A DNA stretch of 64,000 nucleotides from CAVSMC01 sp963798655 (GCA_963798655.1 CAWCUH010000001.1:1-64000); one strand, 5' to 3'; shown: positions 1-11,119, numbered from the stretch's first letter. Notes: a model not told the origin generated them from the sequence alone. Numbers and translations are program-made.

Positions 1-606
1 ATGACGTTTACGACGTTGCTTTTCTACGTGTTCGCGGCGCTGCTGGTGTTCGCCGCGCTGCGGGTGGTCACGACGCGCAATCCGGTGCACGCGGCGCTGT
101 GGCTCGTGCTCGCGTTCTTCACCGCGGCCGCGCACTGGCTGATGCTGCGCGCCGAGTTCCTCGCCATTGCGCTCGTGCTGGTCTACGTCGGCGCCGTCAT
201 GGTGCTGTTCCTGTTCGTCGTGATGATGCTCGACGTCAACTTCGACAGCCTGCGCGCGTCGTTCCGCAGCTACGTGCCGGTGGGCGCCACCGTCGGCGTC
301 CTGATCGTCGTCGAGATGGCGCTCGTGCTGGCCGGCAACTACGTCGATGCGGGCGCCGTGTCCGCGACGGCGGCCGTGCCCGACGGCGGCAACACGCGCG
401 CGCTCGGCCGCGTTCTCTATACCCAATACGTCTTCCCGTTCGAGATCGCGGCCGTGATCCTGCTGGTCGCCATCATCGCCGCGATCGCGCTGACACACCG
501 CAAGCGGCGCGAAACGAAGTATCAGGATCCCGGCCTGCAGGTGCGCGTGCATCCGCGCGACCGGCTGCGGGTGCTGCAGATGCCTGCGGAAAAGCGCGAG
601 CCGTAA
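1..606 (+). CDS. nuoJ: NADH-quinone oxidoreductase subunit J
   Basis: Membrane-arm subunit of respiratory complex I (201 aa), which couples NADH oxidation to proton pumping in the inner membrane. The sequence shows five hydrophobic segments; the ND6-type stretch VYVGAVMVLFLFVVMM near residues 60-77 is the family signature (the pi-bulge helix). The C-terminal ~35 residues are polar and basic. The ATG is the first base of the window, so upstream signals and the earlier nuo genes cannot be seen. It is followed by nuoK, L, M and N on the same strand, the standard operon order. Confidence 0.95.
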   Translation: MTFTTLLFYVFAALLVFAALRVVTTRNPVHAALWLVLAFFTAAAHWLMLRAEFLAIALVLVYVGAVMVLFLFVVMMLDVNFDSLRASFRSYVPVGATVGVLIVVEMALVLAGNYVDAGAVSATAAVPDGGNTRALGRVLYTQYVFPFEIAAVILLVAIIAAIALTHRKRRETKYQDPGLQVRVHPRDRLRVLQMPAEKREP

Positions 607-614
607 CCGGCCAC

Positions 615-628
615 CGACAACAACAACG
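615..628 (+). promoter_or_regulatory. CAA-rich leader before nuoK
   Basis: The nuoJ-nuoK gap contains CGACAACAACAACG, an unstructured CA-rich tract. A nearly identical tract directly precedes nuoM. A GGGGA at 637-641 lies just before the TTG start of nuoK and may be its Shine-Dalgarno sequence. A translation-enhancing role for the CAA tract is inferred only from the repeated placement. Confidence 0.3.
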
Positions 629-645
629 CAATACCCGGGGACCCT

Positions 646-966
646 TTGCCGACCATCGCCGCACCGACGCTCACGCACTACCTGATTCTCGGCGCCGTGC
701 TGTTCGCGATCAGCATGGCCGGCATCTTCCTCAATCGCAAGAACGTCATCATCCTGCTGATGGCGATCGAGTTGATGCTGCTCGCCGTCAACCTGAACTT
801 CATCGCCTTCTCGTCGTTCCTGAACGACCTCGCAGGGCAGGTGTTCGTCTTCTTCATCCTGACGGTGGCCGCCGCGGAATCGGCGATCGGCCTTGCGATC
901 CTCGTGCTGCTCTTCCGCAACATCGGCTCGATCAACGTCGAGGACATGGATCGGCTCAAGGGCTGA
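646..966 (+). CDS. nuoK: NADH-quinone oxidoreductase subunit K
   Basis: Small ND4L-type membrane subunit of complex I (106 aa, family usually about 101). Three transmembrane helices are visible, and the family core GIFLNRKNVIILLMAIELML carries the conserved membrane glutamate. No ATG exists upstream of this core; the reading frame opens with TTG at 646 behind a GGGGA. The gene ends four bases before nuoL (stop 964-966, nuoL ATG 971), so expression is likely coupled with nuoL. Confidence 0.93.
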   Translation: MPTIAAPTLTHYLILGAVLFAISMAGIFLNRKNVIILLMAIELMLLAVNLNFIAFSSFLNDLAGQVFVFFILTVAAAESAIGLAILVLLFRNIGSINVEDMDRLKG

Positions 967-970
967 CGCG

Positions 971-3022
<2,052 letters not shown>

Positions 3023-3030
3023 GGCCCTAA

Positions 3031-3048
3031 CGACAACAACAACAACGA
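3031..3048 (+). promoter_or_regulatory. CAA-repeat translation start region of nuoM
   Basis: CGACAACAACAACAACGA abuts the nuoM ATG at 3049. No purine-rich Shine-Dalgarno sequence lies in the usual window, so initiation may rely on this unstructured CA-rich tract. The same tract occurs before nuoK. Confidence 0.35.
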
Positions 3049-4518
3049 ATGCCCTACATCTCGCTCGCGATCTGGGTGCCGATCGTCGCCGGCCTCGCCG
3101 TGCTCGCGCTCGGCAGCGACCGCGACGCCGCACGCGCGCGCTGGATCGCGCTCGTCGGCGCGATCGTCGGCCTTCTGGTAACGCTGCCGTTGTGGTGGCA
3201 CTTCGACCCGCGCACGTCGGACATGCAGTTCGTCGAGCGCGCCGAATGGATCCCGCGCTTCGGCATCGAGTGGTTCGTCGGCGTCGACGGCATCTCGATG
3301 CTCTTCGTGCTGCTGAACAGCCTGATGACGCTGCTCGTCGTCTGGTCGGCGTGGGAGGTGATCGAGACGCGCGTCGCGCAGTACATGGGCGCCTTCCTGA
3401 TCCAGTCGGGATTGATCAACGGCGCGTTCAGCGCGCTCGACGGGATCCTGTTCTACGTGTTCTTCGAGGCGATGCTGATCCCGATGTACCTGATCATCGG
3501 GGTTTGGGGCGGGCCCAATCGCGTGTACGCGGCGATCAAGTTCTTCCTCTACACGCTGCTCGGCTCGTTCCTGATGCTGGTCGCGTTCATCTATCTTTAC
3601 AACCGCTCGGAGACATTCTCGATCCTCGAGTGGTACCAGCTGCCGCTCGAGCTGCCGGTGCAGATCGCGATCTTCATCGCATTCTTCGTGTCGTTCGCGG
3701 TCAAGGTGCCGATGTGGCCGGTCCACACGTGGCTGCCCGACGCGCACGTCGAGGCGCCCACGGGCGGCTCGGTGATCCTGGCCGCGATCACGCTGAAGAT
3801 CGGCGCGTACGGCTTCGTGCGCTTCATCCTGCCGATCCTGCCCGACGCGTCGCGCTACCTCGCGAGCTTTGTCATCACGCTGTCGCTGATCGCGGTGATC
3901 TACATCGGCTTCGTCGCGCTGGTGCAGGGCGACATGAAGAAGCTGATCGCCTATTCGTCGATCTCGCACATGGGATTCGCGACGCTCGGCTTCTTCCTGT
4001 TCAGCCAGCTCGGCGTCGAGGGCGGGCTCGTGCAGATGATCTCGCACGGCTTCGTGTCGGCGGCGCTGTTCCTGTGCGTCGGCGTCCTGTACGACCGCGT
4101 GCACAGCCGCCAGATCAAGGACTACGGCGGCGTCGTGAGCCCGATGCCGAAGTTCGCTGCGCTGATGATGCTCTTCGCGATGGCGAATGCCGGGCTGCCG
4201 GCGACGTCCGGCTTCGTCGGTGAATTCCTCGTCATCCTGGCGGCCGTGAAGGCCAATTTCTGGCTCGGCTTCGCCGCCGCCGTCACGCTGATCCTCGGCG
4301 CCGCGTACACGCTCTGGATGTACAAGCGGGTGATCTTCGGTGTGCCGGTGCACAAGCACGTCGCCGCGCTGCAGGACCTCAACCGTCGTGAGTTCTGGAT
4401 GCTGACGACACTCGCCGTGCTCGTGCTCGCGATGGGCATCTGGCCGAAGCCGATCGTCGACGTCATGCACGTCTCCGTCACCGATCTCCTCGCGCACGTC
4501 GCGAAGTCGAAGCTCTGA
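3049..4518 (+). CDS. nuoM: NADH-quinone oxidoreductase subunit M
   Basis: Second antiporter-like proton channel of complex I (489 aa). Typical motifs are visible: FFEAMLIPMYLIIGVWGG near residue 140, VKVPMWPVHTWLPDAHVEAP near 219, and the ISHMGF/MISHGF helices. The C-terminus runs to the usual length. It is separated from nuoL by 26 bases containing only the CAA-repeat tract, and from nuoN by four bases. The first residues MPYISLAIWVPI begin directly in the first transmembrane helix, which supports the ATG at 3049. Confidence 0.95.
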   Translation: MPYISLAIWVPIVAGLAVLALGSDRDAARARWIALVGAIVGLLVTLPLWWHFDPRTSDMQFVERAEWIPRFGIEWFVGVDGISMLFVLLNSLMTLLVVWSAWEVIETRVAQYMGAFLIQSGLINGAFSALDGILFYVFFEAMLIPMYLIIGVWGGPNRVYAAIKFFLYTLLGSFLMLVAFIYLYNRSETFSILEWYQLPLELPVQIAIFIAFFVSFAVKVPMWPVHTWLPDAHVEAPTGGSVILAAITLKIGAYGFVRFILPILPDASRYLASFVITLSLIAVIYIGFVALVQGDMKKLIAYSSISHMGFATLGFFLFSQLGVEGGLVQMISHGFVSAALFLCVGVLYDRVHSRQIKDYGGVVSPMPKFAALMMLFAMANAGLPATSGFVGEFLVILAAVKANFWLGFAAAVTLILGAAYTLWMYKRVIFGVPVHKHVAALQDLNRREFWMLTTLAVLVLAMGIWPKPIVDVMHVSVTDLLAHVAKSKL

Positions 4519-4522
4519 TCCG

Positions 4523-5971
4523 ATGAACTACGACCTGACGTCCGTCCTGGCGGAAATCGTGCTCGCGTGCGGCGCGATGCTCGTGCTGCTGGTCGACGTC
4601 TACCTGCCCGACTCCCGGCGAGCGGTGAGCTACTGGGGCACGCAGATCACGCTGCTCGCGTGCGCGTGGGCAACCCTCGCGACGTCGATGGCCCATCGCG
4701 AGCCGGTGTACGCGCTCGCCGGCTTCGTCGTCGACGATTTCTTCGGCGGCTTGCTCAAGTTCTTCTGCTACGTCGCCGTGTCGCTCACGCTGTTCTATTC
4801 GCGGCGCTATCTCGAATTGCGGGGGTTGTTCCGCGGCGAGACGTTCGTGCTCGTGCTGACGTCGCTGCTCGGCATGATGGTGATGGTCGGCTCCGCGAGC
4901 TTCCTCACGCTCTATCTCGGTCTCGAGCTGCTCGCGCTGTCGCAGTACGCCGTCGTCGCGAGCCACCGCTCGTCGAACCAGGCGAGCGAAGCGGCGATGA
5001 AGTACTTCGTGCTCGGCGCGCTCGCGTCGGGGATGCTGCTCTACGGCATGTCGATGGTCTACGGCGCGACGGCCTCGCTCGACATCAACGAGATCGGCCG
5101 CGCGATCCTCGCCGGCCGCGGCAGCCACACGATCCTGATCTTCGGGCTCGTATTCATCGTGTCGGGCATCGCGTTCAAGCTCGGCGCCGTGCCGTACCAC
5201 ATGTGGGTGCCCGACGTGTACCACGGCGCGCCGACGGCGATGACGCTGCTGATCGGCAGCGCTCCCGAGCTCGCGACGTTCGCGTTCATGCTGCGGCTGC
5301 TCGCGGTCGCCCTCGGCGGCCTGGAATTCGACTGGCAAGGCATGCTGCTCGTGCTGTGCCTGCTTTCGATCGTCATCGGCAACATCATCGCGGTCGCGCA
5401 GACGAACATCAAGCGGATGCTCGCGTACTCGACGATCGCGAACATGGGCTTCGTGCTGCTCGGCTTCCTCGCGGCGAACCTGAACGGCTTCTCGGCGGCG
5501 ATGTTCTACATGGTGACGTACGTGCTGACGACGCTGGTGTCGTTCGGCGTCGTGATGCTGCTTTCGCGCGAAGGATTCGAGGCGGACCTGCTCGACGACT
5601 TCCGGGGATTGAACCAGCGCTCGCCGTGGTGGGCATTCATGATGCTGCTCGTCATGTTCTCGCTCGCCGGCATTCCGCCGACGGTCGGCTTCTACGCGAA
5701 GTTCGCCGTGCTCGAGGCGGCGGTCAACGCCGGGTTCGTCTGGCTCGCCGTCGTCGCGGTGCTCTCGTCGGTAATCGGCGCGTTCTACTACCTGCGCATC
5801 GTGAAGCTCATGTACTTCGACGATCCGGTCGACCGCTCGCCGCTCGTCGCTCGCAACGACACCCGGTGGCTGCTGTCGGCGAACGGCCTCGCATTGCTCG
5901 CGTTCGGCATCCTGCCGCAGCCGCTGATGGGCGTTTGCGTCGTCGCGCTGACGACGTCGGGCTTTCTGTAG
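4523..5971 (+). CDS. nuoN: NADH-quinone oxidoreductase subunit N
   Basis: Third antiporter-like membrane subunit of complex I (482 aa). The Proton_antipo_M core is recognisable (KLGAVPYHMWVPDVYHGAPT near residue 217; MLAYSTIANMGF near 305), and hydrophobic helices run through the whole length. It is the last gene of the nuo operon: the stop codon at 5969-5971 is followed two bases later by a perfect 18-bp inverted repeat that probably separates this operon from the lut genes. Confidence 0.95.
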   Translation: MNYDLTSVLAEIVLACGAMLVLLVDVYLPDSRRAVSYWGTQITLLACAWATLATSMAHREPVYALAGFVVDDFFGGLLKFFCYVAVSLTLFYSRRYLELRGLFRGETFVLVLTSLLGMMVMVGSASFLTLYLGLELLALSQYAVVASHRSSNQASEAAMKYFVLGALASGMLLYGMSMVYGATASLDINEIGRAILAGRGSHTILIFGLVFIVSGIAFKLGAVPYHMWVPDVYHGAPTAMTLLIGSAPELATFAFMLRLLAVALGGLEFDWQGMLLVLCLLSIVIGNIIAVAQTNIKRMLAYSTIANMGFVLLGFLAANLNGFSAAMFYMVTYVLTTLVSFGVVMLLSREGFEADLLDDFRGLNQRSPWWAFMMLLVMFSLAGIPPTVGFYAKFAVLEAAVNAGFVWLAVVAVLSSVIGAFYYLRIVKLMYFDDPVDRSPLVARNDTRWLLSANGLALLAFGILPQPLMGVCVVALTTSGFL

Positions 5972-5973
5972 AG

Positions 5974-6022
5974 CGAGGGTCAGAGTGCGCTCGGCCGCGG
6001 ATCAAGCGCACTCTGACCCTCG
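5974..6022. repeat. Palindromic repeat copy 1 (GAGGGTCAGAGTGC family)
   Basis: Perfect inverted repeat: 18-bp arms at 5974-5991 and 6005-6022 with a 13-base loop. The outer 15 bases of each arm (CGAGGGTCAGAGTGC) are identical to two further copies at 27.0 and 30.4 kb, while the inner arm bases differ. It lies between the nuoN stop and the lutA start and could act as a terminator or mRNA-end hairpin; the right arm is followed by GTTTC, a weak T tract. The layout also resembles mobile REP-type palindromes. Confidence 0.8.
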
Positions 6023-6041
6023 TTTCGGCGATAATCCCCCT

Positions 6042-6770
6042 ATGCGCGTCGGGTTCTTCGTCACCTGTCTGGTCGATCTGATGCGACCGTCGATCGGCTT
6101 TGCGGCGTTGAAGCTGCTGCAAGGGGCCGGCGCGCAAATCGTCGTCCCCGCAACGCAGACGTGCTGCGGCCAGCCGGCGTACAACTCGGGCGATCGCGAC
6201 GACACGAAGCGGCTCGCGGCGAAGCTCATCGCCGAGTTCGAAGATTGCGACTACGTCGTCGGTCCGTCGGGCTCGTGCACCGGCATGATCCGCACGCATT
6301 ACCCGGAGCTTTTCGCCGACGATCCGGACATGGCGAAGCGCGCCGCCGCGCTCGCCGCGAAGACGTATGAATTGACGCAGTTCCTCGTCGACGTGCTGAA
6401 GGTCGAGCGTGTGCCCGGCACTTTCAACGGCACGATCACGTATCACGACAGCTGCGCCGGGCTGCGCGAGATGGGCGTCAAGGCGCAGCCGCGCGCGCTT
6501 CTCGCCAAGGTGCCCGGCCTCACGCTGAAGGAAATGGCCGAGCCCGAGACGTGCTGCGGCTTCGGCGGGACGTTCGCCGTGAAGTTCGGCGAGATCTCGA
6601 CACGCATGGCAGACAACAAGTGCAGCGACGTCGAAAGCGCTGGCGCCAATGCGCTCGTGCTCGGCGATCTCGGCTGCATGCTGAACATCGAAGGGCGCCT
6701 GCGCCGCCGCGGCGACACGACGACGAAGGTGCTGCACGTCGCCGAAGTGCTCGCGGGCGAAGCGCCGTAG
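6042..6770 (+). CDS. lutA: Lactate utilization protein A (LutA/LldE family)
   Basis: Cysteine-rich (Fe-S)-binding subunit of the LutABC L-lactate oxidation complex (242 aa). Two CCG-type motifs are seen (CCGQPAYNSG near residue 43 and CCGFGGTF near 171), as expected for DUF224/CCG domains. Start chosen at ATG 6042 because the sequence MRVGFFVTCLVDLMRP matches the family N-terminus; the upstream frame runs into the palindrome. There is no Shine-Dalgarno sequence, but a GATAAT box at 6030-6035 sits so close that the transcript could be leaderless. Eight bases separate it from lutB. Confidence 0.93.
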   Translation: MRVGFFVTCLVDLMRPSIGFAALKLLQGAGAQIVVPATQTCCGQPAYNSGDRDDTKRLAAKLIAEFEDCDYVVGPSGSCTGMIRTHYPELFADDPDMAKRAAALAAKTYELTQFLVDVLKVERVPGTFNGTITYHDSCAGLREMGVKAQPRALLAKVPGLTLKEMAEPETCCGFGGTFAVKFGEISTRMADNKCSDVESAGANALVLGDLGCMLNIEGRLRRRGDTTTKVLHVAEVLAGEAP

Positions 6771-6778
6771 GGGATCGG

Positions 6779-8191
6779 ATGCAAGTCGCCTCGATGCATT
6801 TCAAGGAGCGCGCGCACGACAAGCTGAACGACGCGCTGCTCCAGGAGAACCTGAAGAAGTTCAAGACCAAGTTCGTCGCCGCGCGACGCAATTCGCTGCA
6901 CGAGCTCGCCGATTTCGAGGTGACGCGCGAGCACGGCAAGGCGGTCCGCAACCGTGCGCTGGAGAACCTCGACGTCTGGCTCGAGACCTTCGAGCGCAAT
7001 GCGGCGGCGCGCGGCGCCACCGTGCTGTTCGCCGAAACGCCGGCCGACGTGAACGCGCTCGTGCTCGAGATCGCCGCGAAGCACGACGTGAAGAAGATCA
7101 CCAAGTCGAAGTCGATGGTGTCGGAGGAGTCGGCGCTCGACCACGCGATCGAGGCGGCCGGGTTGACCGTCGTCGAGACCGACCTGGGCGAGTACATCCT
7201 GCAGATCAACGACTACGAGCCGCCGTCGCATATCATCGGCCCGGCGCTGCACAAGTCGAAGGACGAGGTCGCCGATCTCTTCGCGAAGAAGCACGGCACG
7301 CCGCGCAAGACGGTGATCGAGGAGCTCTGCTTCGAGGCGCGCGGCCAGTTGCGCCAGCACTATCTGACCGCCGACATGGGCATCTCCGGCGGCAACTTCT
7401 TCGTCGCCGAGACGGGCTCGGTCGTGCTGGTCACCAACGAGGGCAACGCGACGCTGACGACGACGCTGCCGAAGGTGCACGTCGCGATCTCCGGCCTCGA
7501 GAAGATCGTGCCGACGCTCGAGGACGTCGCGACGCTGATGCGCCTGCTCACGCGCTCGTCGACCGGGCAGTCGGTGTCGAACTACGTCGACGTGCTGACC
7601 GGCGTCAAGGGCGAAGGCGAGTTCCACGGCGTCGAGCACATGTACTTCATCATCGTCGACAGCGGGCGCACGTCGGTGCTCGCGAGCGACGTGAAGGAAG
7701 CGCTGCGCTGCATACGCTGCGGCGCATGCATGAATCACTGCCCGGTCTACCACGTGATAGGCGGCCACGCGTATGGCTGGGTGTATCCGGGGCCGATCGG
7801 GTCGATCCTCACGCCGATGTACGTCGGCCTGGCGAATGCCGTCGACCTTCCGTTCGCCTCGACGATGTGCAATCAGTGCGGTGTCGTCTGCCCGGTGAAG
7901 ATTCCGTTGCCGGACCTGCAGCGCAAGCTGCGCGAGCAGGCGTTCGCGCGGCGGCTGCGGCCGTGGTACGAGCGGCTCGGCCTGAAGGCCTGGGGATGGG
8001 TCGCCGCGCGGCCCGGCCTGTACGCAATCGCGACAAGGCTCGGCGTGCGCGTGCTGAAGAGGATGGGCGGGCGCGACGGCATCATCCACCGGCTGCCGCT
8101 CGGCGGCGGGTGGACCGACGGCCGCGACATGCCGGCCCCCGCGGGCCGCACGTTCCGCGACCTGTACGCGGAGAGCCGAGGAAAGCGATGA
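6779..8191 (+). CDS. lutB: Lactate utilization protein B (LutB/LldF family)
   Basis: Ferredoxin-like subunit of the lactate oxidase complex (470 aa). The N-terminal LUD domain is followed by two [4Fe-4S] clusters: C311-x2-C314-x2-C317-x3-C321 (CIRCGACMNHCP) and C364-x2-C367-x3-C371 (CNQCGVVCP). Start at ATG 6779 gives MQVASMHFKERAHDKLND, matching the family. The stop codon overlaps the start of the next gene (ATGA at 8188-8191), so the aminotransferase inserted before lutC is translationally coupled. Confidence 0.93.
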   Translation: MQVASMHFKERAHDKLNDALLQENLKKFKTKFVAARRNSLHELADFEVTREHGKAVRNRALENLDVWLETFERNAAARGATVLFAETPADVNALVLEIAAKHDVKKITKSKSMVSEESALDHAIEAAGLTVVETDLGEYILQINDYEPPSHIIGPALHKSKDEVADLFAKKHGTPRKTVIEELCFEARGQLRQHYLTADMGISGGNFFVAETGSVVLVTNEGNATLTTTLPKVHVAISGLEKIVPTLEDVATLMRLLTRSSTGQSVSNYVDVLTGVKGEGEFHGVEHMYFIIVDSGRTSVLASDVKEALRCIRCGACMNHCPVYHVIGGHAYGWVYPGPIGSILTPMYVGLANAVDLPFASTMCNQCGVVCPVKIPLPDLQRKLREQAFARRLRPWYERLGLKAWGWVAARPGLYAIATRLGVRVLKRMGGRDGIIHRLPLGGGWTDGRDMPAPAGRTFRDLYAESRGKR

Positions 8192-9420
8192 ACGCGCCGA
8201 ACGACCTCACGCAAACCGCCGCGAAGCTCTCGCGCCGCGCCGAATCGCTCGGCACCGAGAACGCGTTCGTCGTGCTCGCCGAAGTGAACGCGCTCGTGCG
8301 CCAGGGCAAGGACATCGTGTCGTTCTGCATCGGGCAGCCCGACTTTCCGACGCCGGTGAACGTGCAGGACGCGGCGATCGAGGCGATTCGTGCGGGCAAG
8401 CACGGCTACACGCCGTCGGCGGGCATCGACGAGCTGCGCGCGGCGGCGGCGCGCGACGTCGGCATGCGGCGCGGGCTCTCGTTCACGCCGGACGACATCG
8501 TCGTCGGCGCGGGGGCGAAGCCCTTCATTGCATACACGATCGCGTCGGTCACCGATTACGGCGCCGGCGACGAAGTGATCTATCCGGTTCCCGGCTTTCC
8601 GATCTACGAGTCGCAGATCGTTGCGAACGGCGCGGTGCCGGTGCCGATCTTCCTGCGCGAAGCGCGCGATTTCGCGTTCGACCCGGCCGAGCTCGAAGCG
8701 AAGATCACGCCAAAGACGAAGCTGCTGATCCTCAACACGCCGCACAACCCGACCGGCGGCATGCTGAAGGCGTCCGACCTCGACGCGATCGCGGCGACGC
8801 TCGCGCGCCATCCGCAGATCTGGGTGTACGCCGACGAGATCTATTCGCGGCTCGCGTACGCCGGGGACTTCGATTCACTGGCGAAGCGCCCCGGCATGCT
8901 CGAACGCACGATCATCTGCGACGGCGCGTCGAAGACATGGGCGATGACCGGCTGGCGCATCGGCTTCGCGGCGAACCGCGCGCTCGCGCCGGTGTTCACG
9001 CGCTGGATCACCAACACGGACTCGTGCGCGTCGCAGATCTCGCAATGGGCGGCGCTCGAAGCGGTGACCGGCCCGCAGGACGCCGCCGACCGGATGCGCG
9101 CGAGCTTCCTCGAGCGGCGCGACCTGATCGTCGGATTGCTGAACAACGTGCCGGGGATCAAGTGCCGCGTGCCGGGCGGAGCGTTCTATGCGTGGCCGAA
9201 CGTGACCGAAGCGTGCGCGATGACGGGCTGCGCCGACTCGGAAGCGTTTCGCAAGCGGCTGCTTGCCGAGGCGGGCGTCGCCGTGCTCGCCGACATCCAT
9301 TTCGGGCGGCGCGTTCCCGGCGACGGCCAGCATATTCGCTTCTCCTACGCCGCGTCGCCGCAGGCGATTCGCGACGGCGTCGCGCGCGTCGACGGGTTCA
9401 TTCGAAAGAACGCGAAGTAG
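8188..9420 (+). CDS. Class I/II PLP-dependent aminotransferase
   Basis: Fold-type I aminotransferase (410 aa) of the aspartate/aromatic aminotransferase group. The N-terminal substrate-arm motif SFCIGQPDFPTP, NTPHNPTGG, the cofactor Asp in YADEIYS and the Schiff-base lysine K249 in SKTWAMTGWRIGF are all present. It starts inside the lutB stop codon (ATGA overlap) and is followed nine bases later by lutC, so it is an integral operon member. The substrate cannot be told from sequence; the context suggests production or use of pyruvate (for example alanine or aspartate transamination). That is inference. Confidence 0.88.
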   Translation: MNAPNDLTQTAAKLSRRAESLGTENAFVVLAEVNALVRQGKDIVSFCIGQPDFPTPVNVQDAAIEAIRAGKHGYTPSAGIDELRAAAARDVGMRRGLSFTPDDIVVGAGAKPFIAYTIASVTDYGAGDEVIYPVPGFPIYESQIVANGAVPVPIFLREARDFAFDPAELEAKITPKTKLLILNTPHNPTGGMLKASDLDAIAATLARHPQIWVYADEIYSRLAYAGDFDSLAKRPGMLERTIICDGASKTWAMTGWRIGFAANRALAPVFTRWITNTDSCASQISQWAALEAVTGPQDAADRMRASFLERRDLIVGLLNNVPGIKCRVPGGAFYAWPNVTEACAMTGCADSEAFRKRLLAEAGVAVLADIHFGRRVPGDGQHIRFSYAASPQAIRDGVARVDGFIRKNAK

Positions 9421-9428
9421 CGCAAATC

Positions 9429-10121
9429 ATGCCGACGTCTCTATCGACGAACAAGGACGCGCGCGATGCCGTCATGCAGCGCGTGCGCAAGGCCGTCGGC
9501 GCGAGCGGCGATCGCGCGAGCGTGCGCGCGCAGGGCGACGCGTACATGGCCGCGCATGCGCAGGGGCCGCGCCCCGCGATTCCCGACGACCTCGCCGCGC
9601 AGTTCATCCGCCGCGCCGGCGACATGTCGAGCACCATCGAAGCGCTCCCGGATCGGCGCGATGTCCCAGCCGCGGTGGCGCGCTATCTCGGCGCGCTGCA
9701 GCTTCCGCCGCTGCTCGCGGCGCAGAAGTCGATGAACGGCGTCTGCTGGCCGGAGCTCGCCGATCTCGATTGGGCCGGCGCGGGGCTCGCGATCGAGGCG
9801 CGCCCGACGACCGGCAACGATCGCCTCGGCATCACCGGATCCTTCTGCGCGATCGCCGAAACCGGAACGCTCGTCATGCTGTCGGGTCCCGACACGCCGA
9901 CCGGCACGACGCTGCTGCCCGACACGCACATCGCCGTCGTGCGCCGCGATCGAATCGTCGCCGGCATGGAGGATGCGTTCGCCCTCATCCGCAGCGAGCG
10001 CGGCACGCTGCCGCGCGCGATCAACATGATCTCCGGACCCTCGCGCACCGGCGACATCGAACAGACGATCGTGCTCGGCGCGCACGGTCCGTACCGCGTT
10101 CACATCATCGTCGTCGGCTAG
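9429..10121 (+). CDS. lutC: Lactate utilization protein C (LutC/LldG family)
   Basis: LUD-domain protein (230 aa), third component of the LutABC complex. The family core TGSFCAIAETGTLVMLSGPD, the TTLLPDTHIAVV strand and the C-terminal MISGPSRTGDIEQTIVLGAHGP are clear. Start at ATG 9429 (MPTSLSTNKDARDAVMQRV), the first ATG in the frame after the aminotransferase stop. It ends the operon; a 218-base gap follows before the TIR operon. Confidence 0.92.
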   Translation: MPTSLSTNKDARDAVMQRVRKAVGASGDRASVRAQGDAYMAAHAQGPRPAIPDDLAAQFIRRAGDMSSTIEALPDRRDVPAAVARYLGALQLPPLLAAQKSMNGVCWPELADLDWAGAGLAIEARPTTGNDRLGITGSFCAIAETGTLVMLSGPDTPTGTTLLPDTHIAVVRRDRIVAGMEDAFALIRSERGTLPRAINMISGPSRTGDIEQTIVLGAHGPYRVHIIVVG

Positions 10122-10226
10122 CCGACGGGCACTGCTGCGCACGCCGCCGCCTTGCGGTCGGCGATCTGCGCATTCGGTTGCGTATCGTCATGCGAGCGAG
10201 CGAAACATCGCGCAAGCACAAATGTG

Positions 10227-10256
10227 TTGACGCGCTGCGCGCGGCCGACATAGGCT
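10227..10256 (+). promoter_or_regulatory. Candidate sigma-70 promoter of the TIR operon
   Basis: TTGACG (10227-10232), an 18-base spacer and TAGGCT (10251-10256). The -35 is 5/6 to consensus, the -10 is weak (3/6). It lies about 80 bases before the GTG start at 10340. The same TTGACG-type -35 precedes the other TIR loci at 19.85 and 22.85 kb. Confidence 0.3.
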
Positions 10257-10339
10257 CGCGTCGCCAGGAAAGGGCCCGCGGCGCGGCGATCACGCCATCC
10301 TCGGCGCGATCGCGAGCGTACGCCGTCGATCGGTGAATC

Positions 10340-11119
10340 GTGCGAATCTTCATCTCGTATGCCAGCGAGGATGTCGCCACCGCGGATGCGTTGGCGACGG
10401 GCCTTCGGCAGGACGGCCATACGGTGTTCTTCGACCGCGACGACCTGCGCGCGGGCGAGGAATACAACGCACGCATCCGCGACAACGTCGCCGCGTGCGA
10501 TCTCTTCGTATTCCTGATCACGCCGCGCTCGGTCCGAACGACCTCGTACGCATTGAGCGAGCTCGCGTTCGCGCGGCAGCGCTGGCTGAATCCCGTCGGG
10601 CACGTTCTGCCGGTGATCGCCGCCGATACGCCGGACGGCGACATCCCGCCGTATCTCAAGTCGGTCACCTATCTGAAGGCGACCGGCAATCTGGTCGCGA
10701 CCGTGCTTGCACGCGTCGCGGATATCGCGGGCGAGCGACGGCGCAGGCGTTTGATCTTGGCGGGCGCCGTGCTCGCAGGCGGAGCGTGCGTCGCTGCAAT
10801 CGGCACGTGGTGGTTGTTGCGACCCTCGGACCATACGCCGTGCTTCTTGTCGGTGAAGGTCGACACCGGCGCGGCATCCGCGAGCGCGTTGATTCTCGAC
10901 GTCACCTACCAAGGCAGGACCGGCTCGTTCACGGTTTCGCCGGATGGCACGGCCGCGATCCAGCTTGGGCCGGTCGCGGCTGCCGACAAGCGCTGGACAT
11001 TGGGCGTAAGATCGGCGGCAGGCGACATAGACTCTACGCAACCGTTGGAAGGCTGCCCCGCAACCGCCAGGTCATACGCGCTGGGCAATGGGATCAATGT
11101 CACGGTCTCGCCTCGCTAG
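10340..11119 (+). CDS. Membrane-anchored TIR domain protein
   Basis: 259 aa. Residues 1-125 form a TIR domain: it opens with MRIFISYASEDVATADALA, has FDRDDLRAGEEY (box 2-like) near 31-42 and a glutamate E74 in SYALSELAFAR at the position of the catalytic Glu of NAD-cleaving TIRs. A basic stretch (GERRRRR, 131-137) precedes one transmembrane helix (about 138-160); the last ~95 residues should be periplasmic. Start is GTG 10340. The 3' end overlaps the next gene by 32 bases, implying coupled expression with two exported proteins. Function is unknown; an effector or receptor gated by the periplasmic partners is an inference. Confidence 0.85.
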   Translation: MRIFISYASEDVATADALATGLRQDGHTVFFDRDDLRAGEEYNARIRDNVAACDLFVFLITPRSVRTTSYALSELAFARQRWLNPVGHVLPVIAADTPDGDIPPYLKSVTYLKATGNLVATVLARVADIAGERRRRRLILAGAVLAGGACVAAIGTWWLLRPSDHTPCFLSVKVDTGAASASALILDVTYQGRTGSFTVSPDGTAAIQLGPVAAADKRWTLGVRSAAGDIDSTQPLEGCPATARSYALGNGINVTVSPR

